This document shows positions 1 to 9,329 of a stretch of DNA of 64,000 nt, in pieces. Each line of letters opens with the position of its first letter. Position 1 is the stretch's first letter. The notes below the pieces were generated by a model. It was given only the letters and a program-made list of their open reading frames with translations. It was not told the DNA's origin and ran no database searches. The stretch is from Rhodopseudomonas palustris (GTDB lineage: Bacteria > Pseudomonadota > Alphaproteobacteria > Rhizobiales > Xanthobacteraceae): contig NZ_QKQS01000001.1 of assembly GCF_003226555.1 (NCBI RefSeq), forward strand, positions 124,001 to 188,000, read 5' to 3'. Both the position numbers and the translations under genes were made by a program.

Positions 1-333
1 CGCCGAAGGATGGCGGCTGCGGTGGTGGCTATCCCGGCTCGGTGTCGGTAATGGTGCCGAGTTCCGCGCCAGTGCGCCGCATTCATAATCGACCCGGCGG
101 CGCAACGCAAAGCGGGGTTGCAGTGATGCGGCGGCTTCGCCGTCCGCGCGCTTTGACATCGCCCCGCATTGTCGGCTGGAATGTGCACGGCGCCTGCGGC
201 GTCGGGCGCGGCGATGTTTCCAGCCGATGCCGATTCCGCTCCCACCCTCTGCCCTGCCCGCTGTTGCCCGTTCCTTGCTTGCAGGCCGCCCGAGACGTCC
301 CAGTGAATCGACCACAGCCGAGGTGACCCGCGC
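1..333. other. left-edge non-coding stretch
   Basis: No convincing gene is visible here. One plus-strand frame is open from the window edge to about 326, but it is rich in Arg, Pro and Gly and shows no recognisable motif, so it may be the tail of an upstream gene or chance. The stretch presumably carries the promoter of the M20 hydrolase. A TTGACA hexamer lies at 153-158, but no good -10 box follows at the usual spacing, so no promoter is called. Confidence 0.4.
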
Positions 334-1518
334 ATGCCGACCATCGACCGTATCGACGCCTTCGCCGACGAAATGACCGCGATCCGCCGCGATCTCCACG
401 CCCATCCCGAGATCGGCTTCGAAGAGGTGCGGACCTCGAACATCGTCGCCGAGAAGCTCGGGCAATGGGGCATCGAGGTGCATCGCGGCATCGGCGGCAC
501 CGGCGTGGTCGGCGTGCTCAAGGGCAAAGGCGAAGGCGGCCGCCGCATCGGGTTGCGCGCCGACATGGACGCGCTGCCGATGGAAGAGCACACCAATCTG
601 GCGTGGCGCTCCACGATCCCCGGCCGCTTCCACGGCTGCGGCCATGACGGCCACACCACGATGTTGCTCGGCACCGCGCGCTATCTCGCCGAGACCCGCA
701 ATTTCGACGGCACCGTGCACTTCATCTTCCAGCCGGCCGAAGAAGGCCTCGGCGGCGCGCGCGCGATGCTGAAGGACGGGCTGTTCCAGAAATTCCCGTG
801 CGACGAGCTCTACGGCCTGCACAACGCCCCCGACCTCGCCCATGGCGAGATCGCGGTGCTGCCGGGACCGGCGATGGCCGGCGCCGACTTCTTCGACATC
901 ACCATCTCCGGCTACGGCGCCCACGGCGCGATGCCGGAGCGCTCCAAGGACCCGGTGGTGATCGCGATGACGCTCGGCCAGGCGCTGCAGACCATCGTCA
1001 GCCGCAACGTCGATCCGCTGCACTCGGCGGTGCTGTCGATCACCCAGATCCATTCCGGCTCGGCCTACAACGTGATCCCCGGCGAAGCGCGCCTCGCCGG
1101 CACGGTGCGCTGTTTCTCCGATGACATCCGCAAGCTGGTGCGGACGCGAATGCGGGCGCTCGCCGCCGGCATCGCCGCGGCGTTCGACGTCGAAATCCAG
1201 GTCGAGATCCGCGACATCTTCAGCGTGCTGGTCAATCAGCAGGAGCAGAGCGACGTCGTCGTCGAGGTCGCGCGCGGCGTGGTCGGCGACGCCGGCGTCA
1301 AGCTGCGCGAGCAGCCGAAGATGGGCAGCGAGGATTTCGCCGATATGCTGCAGGCGATCCCCGGCGCATATTTCTGGGTCGGCCACGACGGCGACGTGCC
1401 GGTGCACAATCCCGGCTACGTGCTCGACGACAAGATCCTGCCGATCGGCGCCAGCATGTTCGCGCGGATCGTCGAGACCCGCCTGCCGGTCGGCGGCGAG
1501 GTGACCGCCAATGTCTGA
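334..1518 (+). CDS. M20-family metallo-amidohydrolase (hippurate hydrolase-like)
   Basis: A 394-aa cytoplasmic peptidase of the M20D type (hippurate, N-acyl-amino-acid or IAA-amide hydrolases), which cleave an amide bond with a two-metal centre. Visible landmarks are RRDLHAHPE near residue 18, the metal-binding CGHDGH at 102-107, the catalytic Glu pair in PAEEG at 135-139, GLHN near 161 and MGSEDF near the C-terminus. Length is normal for the family. The start follows GAGGTGACC. The stop overlaps the start of the next gene, an amidase, by 8 bases, so the two are probably translated together and act on amide substrates. The exact substrate cannot be read from sequence. Confidence 0.9.
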   Translation: MPTIDRIDAFADEMTAIRRDLHAHPEIGFEEVRTSNIVAEKLGQWGIEVHRGIGGTGVVGVLKGKGEGGRRIGLRADMDALPMEEHTNLAWRSTIPGRFHGCGHDGHTTMLLGTARYLAETRNFDGTVHFIFQPAEEGLGGARAMLKDGLFQKFPCDELYGLHNAPDLAHGEIAVLPGPAMAGADFFDITISGYGAHGAMPERSKDPVVIAMTLGQALQTIVSRNVDPLHSAVLSITQIHSGSAYNVIPGEARLAGTVRCFSDDIRKLVRTRMRALAAGIAAAFDVEIQVEIRDIFSVLVNQQEQSDVVVEVARGVVGDAGVKLREQPKMGSEDFADMLQAIPGAYFWVGHDGDVPVHNPGYVLDDKILPIGASMFARIVETRLPVGGEVTANV

Positions 1519-2926
1519 CGGCATCAGCACCAAGGCCACCGCGCTGCACGATTACTCCGCCACCGAACTGCTCGCCGGTTACTACGGCAAGCAGTTCTCG
1601 CCGAGCGAGGTGATGGAGGCGGTGATCGCCCAGGCGACGCGCTGGGAGCCGCATCTGAATGCGCTGTACGGATTCGATCCCGACGCCGCACGCAAGGCGG
1701 CGCAGGCCTCGACGGAGCGCTGGGCCAAGGGCGAGCCGCTCGGCCTGCTCGACGGCGTGCCGGTGACGATCAAGGAGAACGTCGCCACCGCAGGCGTGCC
1801 GGTGCCGCTCGGCGTGCCGATCACGCCGCTGACGCCGGCCACGGCCGATGCGCCGCCCGCCGCGCGGCTGCGCGAAGCCGGCGGCATTCTGTGGAGCAAG
1901 ACGACGATGCCGGATTTCGGCATGCTGTCGTCGGGCCTGTCGAGCTTCCACGGCGTCACCCGCAATCCGTGGGACGTGTCGCAGAACACCGGCGGCTCTT
2001 CCGCCGGCGCCGGCGCTGCTGGCGCGGCCGGCTACGGGCCGCTGCATCTCGGCACCGATATCGGCGGCTCGGTGCGGCTGCCGGCCGCGTGGTGCGGCAT
2101 CTTCGCGCTGAAGCCGAGCCTCGGCCGCGTGCCGATCGATCCGCCTTATGTCGGCCGCTGCGCCGGGCCGATGACCCGCACCGTCGACGACGCCGCGCTG
2201 ATGATGAGCGTGCTGTCGCAGCCCGACGGCCGCGATGGCATGAGCCTGCCGCCGCACGATTTCGACTGGAGCGAACTCGACGTCGATGTGCGCGGCAAGC
2301 GCATCGGCCTGCTGTTCGATCTCGGCTTCGGCATGGCACTGGAAGACGAGGTACGCGACATCGTCACGCGGGCGGCGCGCACGTTCGAGGCGCAGGGCGC
2401 GATCATCAAGCCGGTCGAGCTCGGCTTCACCCGCGAGATGATGGACGGGCTCGACAATTTCTGGCCGGCGCGGATGTGGAGCGATCTGGCGCTGTTCTCC
2501 GACGATCAGCTCGCCCGGGTGCTGCCCTACATCGTGCGCTGGGCCGAGCCCGGCGCGCGGCTGAGCGGCGTCGACGTGGTGCGCGGCTTCAACCAGACCA
2601 TGGCGGTGCGCGCGCTCGGCGCCAAGCTGTTTGCCGATATCGACTATCTGATCTCGCCGGTGGCACCGGTAGTGAGCTTCGCCGCCGATGTCGCCTCGCC
2701 CTGGAATGATCCGGACCGGCCGTTCGATCACATCCTCTATACCGTGCCCTGGAATATGGCGGAGAATCCGGCCGCTTCGATCAACGGCGGCTATAGCGCC
2801 AAGGGCTTTCCGATCGGCGTGCAGATCGTCGGCAAGCGTTTCGACGATCTCGGCGTGCTGCGCATGGCGAAGGCGTTCGAAGGCCTGCGCGGCGAACAGA
2901 AGCCGTGGCCGGTGCCGCCGCGGTGA
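1511..2926 (+). CDS. amidase-signature family amidase
   Basis: A 471-aa amidase-signature hydrolase (GatA/AmdA fold) that releases ammonia from a carboxamide. The Lys-cisSer-Ser triad is visible as K88 in TIKEN, S163 in TGGSSAG and S187 in DIGGSVRLP. Its start lies inside the end of the M20 gene with an 8-base overlap, which implies an operon and coupled translation. No gatB or gatC is nearby, so a metabolic amidase is more likely than the tRNA amidotransferase subunit. Together with the M20 hydrolase it suggests stepwise deamidation of an amide or N-acyl compound; the substrate is unknown. Confidence 0.9.
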   Translation: MSDGISTKATALHDYSATELLAGYYGKQFSPSEVMEAVIAQATRWEPHLNALYGFDPDAARKAAQASTERWAKGEPLGLLDGVPVTIKENVATAGVPVPLGVPITPLTPATADAPPAARLREAGGILWSKTTMPDFGMLSSGLSSFHGVTRNPWDVSQNTGGSSAGAGAAGAAGYGPLHLGTDIGGSVRLPAAWCGIFALKPSLGRVPIDPPYVGRCAGPMTRTVDDAALMMSVLSQPDGRDGMSLPPHDFDWSELDVDVRGKRIGLLFDLGFGMALEDEVRDIVTRAARTFEAQGAIIKPVELGFTREMMDGLDNFWPARMWSDLALFSDDQLARVLPYIVRWAEPGARLSGVDVVRGFNQTMAVRALGAKLFADIDYLISPVAPVVSFAADVASPWNDPDRPFDHILYTVPWNMAENPAASINGGYSAKGFPIGVQIVGKRFDDLGVLRMAKAFEGLRGEQKPWPVPPR

Positions 2927-2933
2927 CGAACGC

Positions 2934-3015
2934 GTAGGATGGGTTGAGCGCAGCGAAACCCATCAGCCACACGTCCGACCTCGCGATGGGGTTCGCTGCG
3001 CTCAACCCATCCTAC
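2934..3015. repeat. palindromic repeat, family I (GTAGGATGGGTTGAGC arms)
   Basis: Two 31-base arms (2934-2964 and 2985-3015) are reverse complements with one mismatch, separated by 20 bases. The same arms recur at 4198-4285. It lies between the amidase and the next gene, where transcribed RNA would form a long hairpin. Confidence 0.9.
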
Positions 3016-3020
3016 AAGGT

Positions 3021-3093
3021 GTCATGCGCGGGCTCGACCCGCGCATCCATCTCCTTCATAAGGATGGATGGCCGGGTCAAGCCCGGCCATGAC
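3021..3093. repeat. palindromic repeat, family II (GTCATGCGCGGG arms)
   Basis: Arms 3021-3051 and 3063-3093 are imperfect reverse complements, GTCATGCGCGGGCTCGACCC against the matching GGGTCAAGCCCGGCCATGAC. A related copy lies at 6072-6147. It starts 5 bases after a family I element, so two repeat families are stacked in one gap. Confidence 0.88.
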
Positions 3094-3127
3094 GACTCAT
3101 AATCAAAAACACGCTGGAGGAAACCAG

Positions 3128-4018
3128 ATGCCGTTCGAGACCATCAAATACGAGGTCGCCGAGCAAATCCTCACCATCACGCTGAACCGGCCGGAGAAGC
3201 TGAACTCGTTCACGCCGACGATGCAGCGCGAGCTGATCGAGGCGTTCGACAAGGCCGATGCCGACGACAACGTGCGCGCCATCATCGTCACCGGCGAAGG
3301 CCGCGCGTTCTGCGCCGGCGCCGACCTCTCCTCGGGCGCCGACACCTTCGATCGCGACGCCCGCCGCGGCCCGGTGCGGCGCAACGCCGACGGCTCGACC
3401 GACTACTCCGACCCGCAGGTCCGCGACGGCGGCGGCCAGGTGACGCTGCGGATCTTCAAGTGCCTAAAGCCGGTGATCGCCGCCGTGAACGGCCCAGCGG
3501 TCGGCATCGGCGTCACCATGCAGCTCGCCATGGACATCCGCATCGCGTCCGAGGCCGCACGGTTCGGCTTCGTGTTCTCGCAGCGCGGCATCGTGCCGGA
3601 AGCAGCGTCGAGCTGGTTCCTGCCGCGCATCGTCGGCATCGCCCAGGCTCTGGAGTGGTGCTACACGGGGCGCGTGTTCCCGGCGCAGGAAGCGTTCGCT
3701 GGCAAGCTGGTGAGCCGCGTGGTGCCCGCCGATCAGCTGCTCGACACCGCGCGCACCCTCGCCAAGGAAATCGCCGCCAAGACCGCGCCGGTGTCGGTGG
3801 CACTGATCCGGCAGATGATGTGGCGGATGATGGGCGCCGACGATCCGATGGAAGCCCACAAGATCGACAGCCGCGGCATCTACGAGCGCGGCCGCTCCGA
3901 CGACGTCAAGGAAGGCGTCTCCTCGTTCCTGGAAAAGCGCCCGGCGCAGTTTAAGAACAAGATCACCGCCGACATGCCGCCCTACTTCCCGTGGTGGGAC
4001 GAGCGCGAGTACAAGTAA
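3128..4018 (+). CDS. crotonase-fold enoyl-CoA hydratase/isomerase, isomerase-like active site
   Basis: A 296-aa member of the crotonase superfamily. The oxyanion-hole segment FCAGADLS is at 61-68 and the second loop NGPAVGIG at 121-128. Both catalytic Glu positions of classical hydratase are substituted: the first falls on Thr in GIGVTMQLA, the second on Phe in RFGFVFSQ. Instead a Glu sits in IVPEAASSW (E158), the place used by delta3,delta2-enoyl-CoA isomerases (PEGCSS in ECI2). The start is set at 3128, after a GGAGG ribosome site; the frame runs 20 codons further upstream but only into repeat DNA. A real dehydratase role is therefore doubtful; isomerase or another crotonase reaction fits better. 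Confidence 0.85.
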   Translation: MPFETIKYEVAEQILTITLNRPEKLNSFTPTMQRELIEAFDKADADDNVRAIIVTGEGRAFCAGADLSSGADTFDRDARRGPVRRNADGSTDYSDPQVRDGGGQVTLRIFKCLKPVIAAVNGPAVGIGVTMQLAMDIRIASEAARFGFVFSQRGIVPEAASSWFLPRIVGIAQALEWCYTGRVFPAQEAFAGKLVSRVVPADQLLDTARTLAKEIAAKTAPVSVALIRQMMWRMMGADDPMEAHKIDSRGIYERGRSDDVKEGVSSFLEKRPAQFKNKITADMPPYFPWWDEREYK

Positions 4019-4062
4019 GAAGCGCTCGACTGCACGGCCTCACGCCGTCCAGCCCCACGCAC

Positions 4063-4160
4063 GTCATTCCGGGGCGCGAGCATTTGCTCGCGAACCCGGA
4101 ATCCCGAAATTGTTTGCAAAGAGAGATTCCGGGTTCGCGCTTCGCGCGCCCCGGAATGAC
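4063..4160. repeat. palindromic repeat, family III (GTCATTCCGGGGCGCG arms)
   Basis: A compound palindrome: outer arms GTCATTCCGGGGCGCGAG and the matching GCGCCCCGGAATGAC, inner arms AACCCGGAATC and GATTCCGGGTT. Related elements lie at 25274, 31938, 34015, 38735 and, interrupted, 40540. It sits between convergent genes. Confidence 0.88.
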
Positions 4161-4197
4161 AAACGAGAGGACGGTGCGCGCGGCGCCGGTGCAGCTC

Positions 4198-4285
4198 GTA
4201 GGATGGGTTGAGCCGGAGGCGAAACCCATCGCCGCACGCGCCGCCGCCGCCGCCGATGGGTTTCGCTGCGCTCAACCCATCCTAC
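4198..4285. repeat. palindromic repeat, family I, second copy
   Basis: The same GTAGGATGGGTTGAGC and GCTCAACCCATCCTAC ends as at 2934-3015, with a GCC-rich centre. The right end is followed by a tandem copy of the 16-mer ACCCATCCTACGGACT, which runs into the stop codon of the ligase gene on the other strand. Confidence 0.88.
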
Positions 4286-4304
4286 GGACTACCCATCCTA
4301 CGGA

Positions 4305-6026
4305 CTAACCGTCCTTCGCCGGCGCGGCCTTCAGCTCCGGAAAATCCTCTTCGGAAAATTCGAGTCCGCGCAAGCTATCGGTCTGGTCGTGTTCGTGCTC
4401 GATGCGGCGCAGATGCACGCGGCGGATTTTGCCGGAGATGGTCTTCGGCAGTTCGCTGACGATCTCCAGCTTGCGGATGCGCTTGAACGGCGCCAGCCGG
4501 CCTTGCATGTGCTTGAAGATCGACAGCGCGGTGTCGCGCGAGCGCTCGGCGCCGCCGGTGAGCAGCACATAGGCTTTCGGGATCGCCAGCTTGATCGGAT
4601 CCGGGCTCGGCACCACCGCGGCTTCCGCCACCAGATCGTGCTCGAGCAATACGCTTTCCAGTTCGAACGGCGAGATCCGGTAGTCGGAGGATTTGAACAC
4701 GTCGTCGGTGCGGCCGACGAAGGTCAGGTAACCGTCCTCATCCGCGAAGGCGACGTCGCCGGAGCGATACACCTCGCCGTCGGCGCCCGCGAGCTTGCCG
4801 CCCTCGCCCTGATAGCCCTGCATCAGCCCGGCGGGGCGCGCGGCGCCGAGCGCGAGCGTGATCTCGCCTTCCTTGGCCGGCTGACCGTCCGCATCGGTGA
4901 TCTTGACCACATAGCCCGGCAGCGGCCGGCCCATCGAGCCGATCTTCACGGTCTGGCCCGGCGAGTTGCCGACCATCGCGGTGGTCTCGGTCTGGCCGTA
5001 GCCGTCGCGGATGGTGACGCCCCAGGCGGCCTTGACCTGATCGATCACTTCCGGATTGAGCGGCTCGCCGGCGCCGCAGACTTCGCGCAACGCGACCTGG
5101 TAGTCCGACAGCTTCTCCTGGATGAACATCCGCCACACCGTCGGCGGCGCACACAGCGTGGTGACGCCGCAGCGGCCGATCGTCGTCAGCAGGCTCTTGG
5201 CGTCGAACCGCGGCTGGTTGACCACGAACACGGTGGCGCCGGCATTCCACGGCGCAAACAAGCAGCTCCAGGCGTGCTTGGCCCAGCCCGGCGAGGAAAT
5301 ATTGAGATGCACGTCGCCGGGCTGCAGCCCGAGCCAGAACATCGTCGACAGCGCGCCGACCGGATAGGAGCGCTGGCTGTGCCGCACCAGCTTCGGCTTC
5401 GCGGTGGTGCCGGAGGTGAAATACAGCAACATCGGATCGTCCGCTTGCGTCGGCCCGTCCGGGGTGAAGACGTCAGGCTGCAGCGCGGTCCCGTCGTAAT
5501 TGAGCCAACCGTCCTGCGCGTCGTCGACGACGATGCGGACCAAATCGTCGCCGCCGAGACCGGCGAATTTGGCGACCTGGTCCGGCGCCGCCACCACCGC
5601 CTTGGCGCGGCCGCGGTCGAGCCGGTCGCGCAGCTCTTCCGGCGTCAGCAGCGTGGTCGCCGGAATGGTGACGAGGCCGAGCTTGATCGCCGCCAGCATC
5701 ACTTCCCACAGCGGCACGACATTGCCGAGCAGCAGCAGCAAATGATCGCCGCGCTTCAGCCCCTTAGCGCGCAGAAAGTTCGCGACCTGGTTGGAGCGCT
5801 TCGACAGATGCGCGAAGGTCGGCTTCTCCTCCCGGCCGGTGGTGCCGTCGACGATCCACAGCGCGGGACGGTTGCGGCTGTCGGCATTGCTGGCGAGTTC
5901 GGCGTCGAACCAGTCGAGCGCCCAGTTGAACGGCACCGGATCGGGCCAACGGAAACCGGCGACCGCGGCGGCGTAGTCGGTGCGGTGTTGAAGCAGGAAC
6001 GAACGGGCTTGCTGGAACGTGGTCAT
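4305..6026 (-). CDS. AMP-forming acyl-CoA synthetase
   Basis: A 573-aa adenylate-forming ligase that activates a carboxylic acid to its CoA thioester through an acyl-AMP. The ATP-binding loop YFTSGTTAKPK is at 202-212, the adenine-binding DGYGQTETT follows in the middle, then YRSGDVAF, the hinge FVGRTDDVFKSSDYRI, and the C-terminal catalytic Lys in PKTISGKIRR. The sequence resembles medium-chain or aromatic acyl-CoA synthetases more than long-chain ones. It stands alone between repeat-filled gaps, with mmsB 160 bases upstream on the same strand. The specific acid cannot be assigned. Confidence 0.9.
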   Translation of the reverse strand: MTTFQQARSFLLQHRTDYAAAVAGFRWPDPVPFNWALDWFDAELASNADSRNRPALWIVDGTTGREEKPTFAHLSKRSNQVANFLRAKGLKRGDHLLLLLGNVVPLWEVMLAAIKLGLVTIPATTLLTPEELRDRLDRGRAKAVVAAPDQVAKFAGLGGDDLVRIVVDDAQDGWLNYDGTALQPDVFTPDGPTQADDPMLLYFTSGTTAKPKLVRHSQRSYPVGALSTMFWLGLQPGDVHLNISSPGWAKHAWSCLFAPWNAGATVFVVNQPRFDAKSLLTTIGRCGVTTLCAPPTVWRMFIQEKLSDYQVALREVCGAGEPLNPEVIDQVKAAWGVTIRDGYGQTETTAMVGNSPGQTVKIGSMGRPLPGYVVKITDADGQPAKEGEITLALGAARPAGLMQGYQGEGGKLAGADGEVYRSGDVAFADEDGYLTFVGRTDDVFKSSDYRISPFELESVLLEHDLVAEAAVVPSPDPIKLAIPKAYVLLTGGAERSRDTALSIFKHMQGRLAPFKRIRKLEIVSELPKTISGKIRRVHLRRIEHEHDQTDSLRGLEFSEEDFPELKAAPAKDG

Positions 6027-6071
6027 GAAGCACCTCGCTTACGAGGCACAGCGGCCACCGCCAGTTCACCC

Positions 6072-6147
6072 GTCATTGCCGGGCTTGACCCGGCAATCCA
6101 TCGGATTGCGAAGAGCGATGGATGCGCGGGTCAAGCCCGCGCATGAC
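6072..6147. repeat. palindromic repeat, family II, second copy
   Basis: The arms begin GTCATTGCCGGGCTTGACCC and end GGGTCAAGCCCGCGCATGAC, as in the copy at 3021. It fills most of the gap between mmsB and the downstream acyl-CoA synthetase. Confidence 0.85.
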
Positions 6148-6186
6148 GGCGATTACGGAGGTGTCGCCGTGCAAAACATCAAACGC

Positions 6187-7074
6187 TTACTTCCGCCCCT
6201 GCTCGCGCAGGTAGTTGATGATTCCGGAAAAGTCCGTGCCGCCGTGGCCGGCCTGTTCGAATGCTGTGTAGATCTCGGCGGCGTGCTGGCCGAGCGGCGT
6301 CGAGGCGCCGGCCGCCTTGGCGGCTTCCTGCGACAGCTTGAGATCCTTCAGCATCAGCGCCGCGGCGAAGCCCGGCTTGTAGCTGTTGTTGGCGGGCGAC
6401 GCCGGCACCGGGCCTGGCACCGGGCAATAGCTGGTGAGCGACCAGCACTGGCCCGACGAGGTCGAGGCGACGTCGAACAGCGCCTGATGCGAGAGCCCGA
6501 GCTTCTCGGCCAGCGTGAACGCTTCCGACACCCCGATCATCGAAATGCCGAGGATCATGTTGTTGCAGATCTTCGCCGCCTGGCCCGCGCCGGCGCCGCC
6601 GCAATGCACGATCTTCTTGCCCATCTGTTCGAGCACCGGCTTGGCCGCCGCGAACGCGGCTTCGCTGCCGCCGGCCATGAAGGTCAGCGTCGCGCCCTTG
6701 GCGCCGCCGGTGCCACCGGAGACCGGCGCGTCGACCGAAGCGATGTCGTGCTTGGCGGCGAGCGCATGCGCCTGCACGGCGCTTTCGACGTCGATGGTCG
6801 AGCAATCGATGATCAGCGCGCCCTTGGCGGCATGCGGCAGGATCTCGTTCCACACCGCCAGCACATGCTTGCCGGCCGGCAGCATGGTGACGATGACGCC
6901 GGCGCCCTTCACCGCATCGATCGCGGTCGGCGCGATGCTGACGCCCTCGGCCTTGGCCGCGTCGCACGATGCCGCCACCAGATCGAAGCCGGCGACCTTG
7001 CGGCCGGCCTTCACCAGATTGCCGGCCATCGGCCCGCCCATATTGCCGAGACCGATGAACGCGATATCCGTCAT
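6187..7074 (-). CDS. mmsB: 3-hydroxyisobutyrate dehydrogenase
   Basis: A 295-aa NAD-dependent beta-hydroxyacid dehydrogenase oxidising 3-hydroxyisobutyrate to methylmalonate semialdehyde in valine breakdown. The Rossmann motif FIGLGNMGGPMAG is at 6-18, the substrate-binding DAPVSGGTGGAK at 115-126 and the catalytic Lys K168 in GQAAKICNN. Length is standard. It is the last gene of a run transcribed mmsA, antitoxin, toxin, acyl-CoA dehydrogenase, hydrolase, mmsB, which supplies most enzymes from isobutyryl-CoA to propionyl-CoA. The gap to the upstream hydrolase is only 36 bases. Confidence 0.95.
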   Translation of the reverse strand: MTDIAFIGLGNMGGPMAGNLVKAGRKVAGFDLVAASCDAAKAEGVSIAPTAIDAVKGAGVIVTMLPAGKHVLAVWNEILPHAAKGALIIDCSTIDVESAVQAHALAAKHDIASVDAPVSGGTGGAKGATLTFMAGGSEAAFAAAKPVLEQMGKKIVHCGGAGAGQAAKICNNMILGISMIGVSEAFTLAEKLGLSHQALFDVASTSSGQCWSLTSYCPVPGPVPASPANNSYKPGFAAALMLKDLKLSQEAAKAAGASTPLGQHAAEIYTAFEQAGHGGTDFSGIINYLREQGRK

Positions 7075-7110
7075 GTCCCCTTCCTCCCTTTGTTGTCTGG
7101 CTCCGGTGCT

Positions 7111-8184
7111 TCAGCCCGGAAATTTCAGCTCGTTGTCGCCGCGATCCTCAAAGTAGCGCGCCACGATCTCCGGCGTCACCTCTGCGATCGTCGCAGGCCG
7201 CCATTTCGGCTGGCGGTCCTTGTCGATCACCGCGGCGCGGACCCCTTCGACGAAATCGTCGCTGACGAACACCTGCAGCGCGGCGCGATATTCATGCACC
7301 AGACATTCTTCCAGCGACGCCCTGTGCCGCGCGGCGCGCAGCAGCTTCAGCGTCACCTTCAGGCTGGTCGGCGATTTGATCCGCAGCGTCTTCAGCGCGG
7401 CTTGCGCGAACTCAGACACATCGCTCTCCAGCGCGGCGACGATCTGTTCGATCGTCTCGTGCCCGAACCAGCGGTCGATCTCGGCCTGATGCAGCTCGGC
7501 GGGACCTTGCGCCGGCTGCTGTGCAAAGCGCGCGATGATGCCGCTGACCTGCCCGGCCGACGCGCCGCTCGGCGCCTCGGTGAGCGCCTGGCGCAGCGCC
7601 GCCCAATTCGCGGTCGGCACATAGGCGTCGGCGAATTGCGCGTGGATGGCATCGGCGCCGTTCATGATCTCGCCGGTCAGGCCGAAATAGGTGCCGATCT
7701 CGCCTGGCGAGCGGGTCAGCAACCAGGTGCCGCCGACATCGGGGAAGAAGCCGATGCCGACTTCCGGCATCGCGATCTTGGTCTTGTCGGTGACGATGCG
7801 GTGGCTGCCGTGCGCCGCGATGCCGACGCCGCCGCCCATCACCAGCCCGTCCATGAACGCCACATAGGGTTTCGGATACTGCGCGATCTTGGCGTTGGTG
7901 ATGTACTCCTCGCGCCAGAACACCTTGCCGAGATCGCCGCCCTCGCGCGCGCTGTTGTAGAGGCCGACGATGTCACCGCCGGCGCAAAGGCCACGCTCAC
8001 CGGCGCCTTCGACCAGGATCAGTGCAACGTTCGGATCGGTGGCGAACGCGTCGATCGCGCGGTCGAATTCGCGGGCCATCTCCAGCGTCAGCGCGTTGAT
8101 CGCCTTCGGCCGGTTGAGACGGATCACGCCGGCCGCGCCTTCGCGACGGACGATCAGGTCAGGTTCAGTCACGGCACCGTTCAT
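7111..8184 (-). CDS. 3-hydroxyisobutyryl-CoA hydrolase (crotonase fold)
   Basis: A 357-aa protein resembling mammalian HIBCH, which frees 3-hydroxyisobutyrate from CoA in valine catabolism. The oxyanion segment LCAGGDI is at 66-72 and [11 protein letters not shown] at 116-126. The HIBCH-type catalytic pair is present as E141 in AMPEVGIG and D149 in FFPDVGG. The start at 8184 forms an ATGA overlap with the stop of the acyl-CoA dehydrogenase, so translation is coupled. The frame is open for 67 codons upstream, but only as a shadow of the dehydrogenase gene. A role as plain enoyl-CoA hydratase is less likely given the PDVGG signature. Confidence 0.92.
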   Translation of the reverse strand: MNGAVTEPDLIVRREGAAGVIRLNRPKAINALTLEMAREFDRAIDAFATDPNVALILVEGAGERGLCAGGDIVGLYNSAREGGDLGKVFWREEYITNAKIAQYPKPYVAFMDGLVMGGGVGIAAHGSHRIVTDKTKIAMPEVGIGFFPDVGGTWLLTRSPGEIGTYFGLTGEIMNGADAIHAQFADAYVPTANWAALRQALTEAPSGASAGQVSGIIARFAQQPAQGPAELHQAEIDRWFGHETIEQIVAALESDVSEFAQAALKTLRIKSPTSLKVTLKLLRAARHRASLEECLVHEYRAALQVFVSDDFVEGVRAAVIDKDRQPKWRPATIAEVTPEIVARYFEDRGDNELKFPG

Positions 8185-9329
8185 CGATTGGCCTCGAGCA
8201 GCTTGCGCGACACGATCAGCCGCATGATTTCGTTGGTGCCTTCGAGGATCTGGTGGACGCGCAGGTCCCGCACCAGTTTCTCGATGCCGTATTCGGCAAG
8301 ATAACCGTAGCCGCCATGCAGCTGCAGCGCCTCGTTGGCGACCGCAAAGCCGGCGTCGGTGGCGAAGCGCTTGGCCATCGCGCACAGCTTGGTGGCGTCG
8401 GCATCCTTACGATCGAGTGCGGCAGCGGCGCGCCACAGCAGCGTGCGCGCGGCCTCCAGTTCGGTCGCCATGTCGGCGAGCCGGAACTGCAGCGCCTGGA
8501 ATTCGTCGAGCCGTTTGCCGAACGCCTTGCGCTCCTTCATGTAGCCCAGCGTCTTGTCGAGCGCGGACTGGGCGCCGCCGAGCGAGCAGGCGCCGATGTT
8601 GAGCCGGCCGCCGTCGAGCCCGGCCATCGCGATCTTGAAGCCGATGCCTTCGTCGCCGAGACGATTGGCGACCGGCACCCGCGCGTTCTCGAAAATCACG
8701 GTGCGGGTCGGCTGCGCGTTCCAGCCCATCTTGCGCTCGTTGGCGCCGAACGACAGGCCCGGCGTGTCCTTCTCGACCACCAGCGTCGAGATGCCGCCGG
8801 GGCCGTCGCCGCCGGTGCGGACCATCACGACGTAGAGATCGTTGGCGCCGGCGCCGGAGATGAACTGCTTCTGGCCGTTGAGGACGTAAGTGTCGCCGTC
8901 GCACACCGCGCGGGTGCGCAGCGCCGCGGCGTCCGAGCCGGAGCCCGGCTCGGTCAGGCAGTAGCTCGCGACCTGTTCCATGGTGCACAGTTTCGGCAGC
9001 CAGCGCTGGCGCTGCGCATCGGAGCCGTAGCTGTCGATCATCCACGCCGCCATGTTGTGGATGGAGATGAAGGAAGATACCGACGGACAGCCGGTCGCCA
9101 GCGCTTCGAAGATCAGCGCCGCGTCGAACCGCGTCATCGCGCTGCCGCCGACGTCGTCGCGGATGTAGATGCCGCCGATGCCGAGCGCCGCCGCCTCCCG
9201 GATCACGTCCAGCGGCAGGTGCTTGTCTTCATCCCATTTCAGCGCGTGCGGCGCGATCTTCTCGGCGGCGAAGTCGCGCGCCATGTCGCGGATGGCGATC
9301 TGGTCTTCGTTGAGGTCGAACTGCATCAT
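8181..9329 (-). CDS. acyl-CoA dehydrogenase, isobutyryl-CoA type
   Basis: A 382-aa FAD flavoenzyme. The FAD/substrate motif [15 protein letters not shown] is at 123-137, the family signature [12 protein letters not shown] near 336, and the probable catalytic base E363 lies in [10 protein letters not shown]. The sequence and neighbours match ACAD8-like isobutyryl-CoA dehydrogenase, giving methacrylyl-CoA. Two adjacent Met codons (9329 and 9326) can both start it; the first overlaps the stop of the VapC-like gene as ATGA. No enoyl-CoA hydratase for the next step sits inside this operon, so one from elsewhere (for example 13153-13923) must serve. Confidence 0.92.
   Translation of the reverse strand: MMQFDLNEDQIAIRDMARDFAAEKIAPHALKWDEDKHLPLDVIREAAALGIGGIYIRDDVGGSAMTRFDAALIFEALATGCPSVSSFISIHNMAAWMIDSYGSDAQRQRWLPKLCTMEQVASYCLTEPGSGSDAAALRTRAVCDGDTYVLNGQKQFISGAGANDLYVVMVRTGGDGPGGISTLVVEKDTPGLSFGANERKMGWNAQPTRTVIFENARVPVANRLGDEGIGFKIAMAGLDGGRLNIGACSLGGAQSALDKTLGYMKERKAFGKRLDEFQALQFRLADMATELEAARTLLWRAAAALDRKDADATKLCAMAKRFATDAGFAVANEALQLHGGYGYLAEYGIEKLVRDLRVHQILEGTNEIMRLIVSRKLLEANR

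Noticed and set aside
153-181. Sigma-70 promoter before the M20 hydrolase
   Set aside because: TTGACA is present but the -10 region at correct spacing is CTGGAA, a poor match.
42-326. 94-aa plus-strand frame at the left edge
   Set aside because: Arg/Pro-rich, no motif, no ribosome site; typical chance frame in high-GC DNA.
1298-2731. 477-aa minus-strand frame opposite the amidase
   Set aside because: Rich in His, Arg and Ala without family motifs; it mirrors the reverse strand of two well-supported genes.
4389-8304. Two very long plus-strand frames (585 and 761 aa) opposite the ligase, mmsB and hydrolase genes
   Set aside because: Antisense shadows: composition of reversed coding DNA, no motifs, and all opposing genes show intact active sites.
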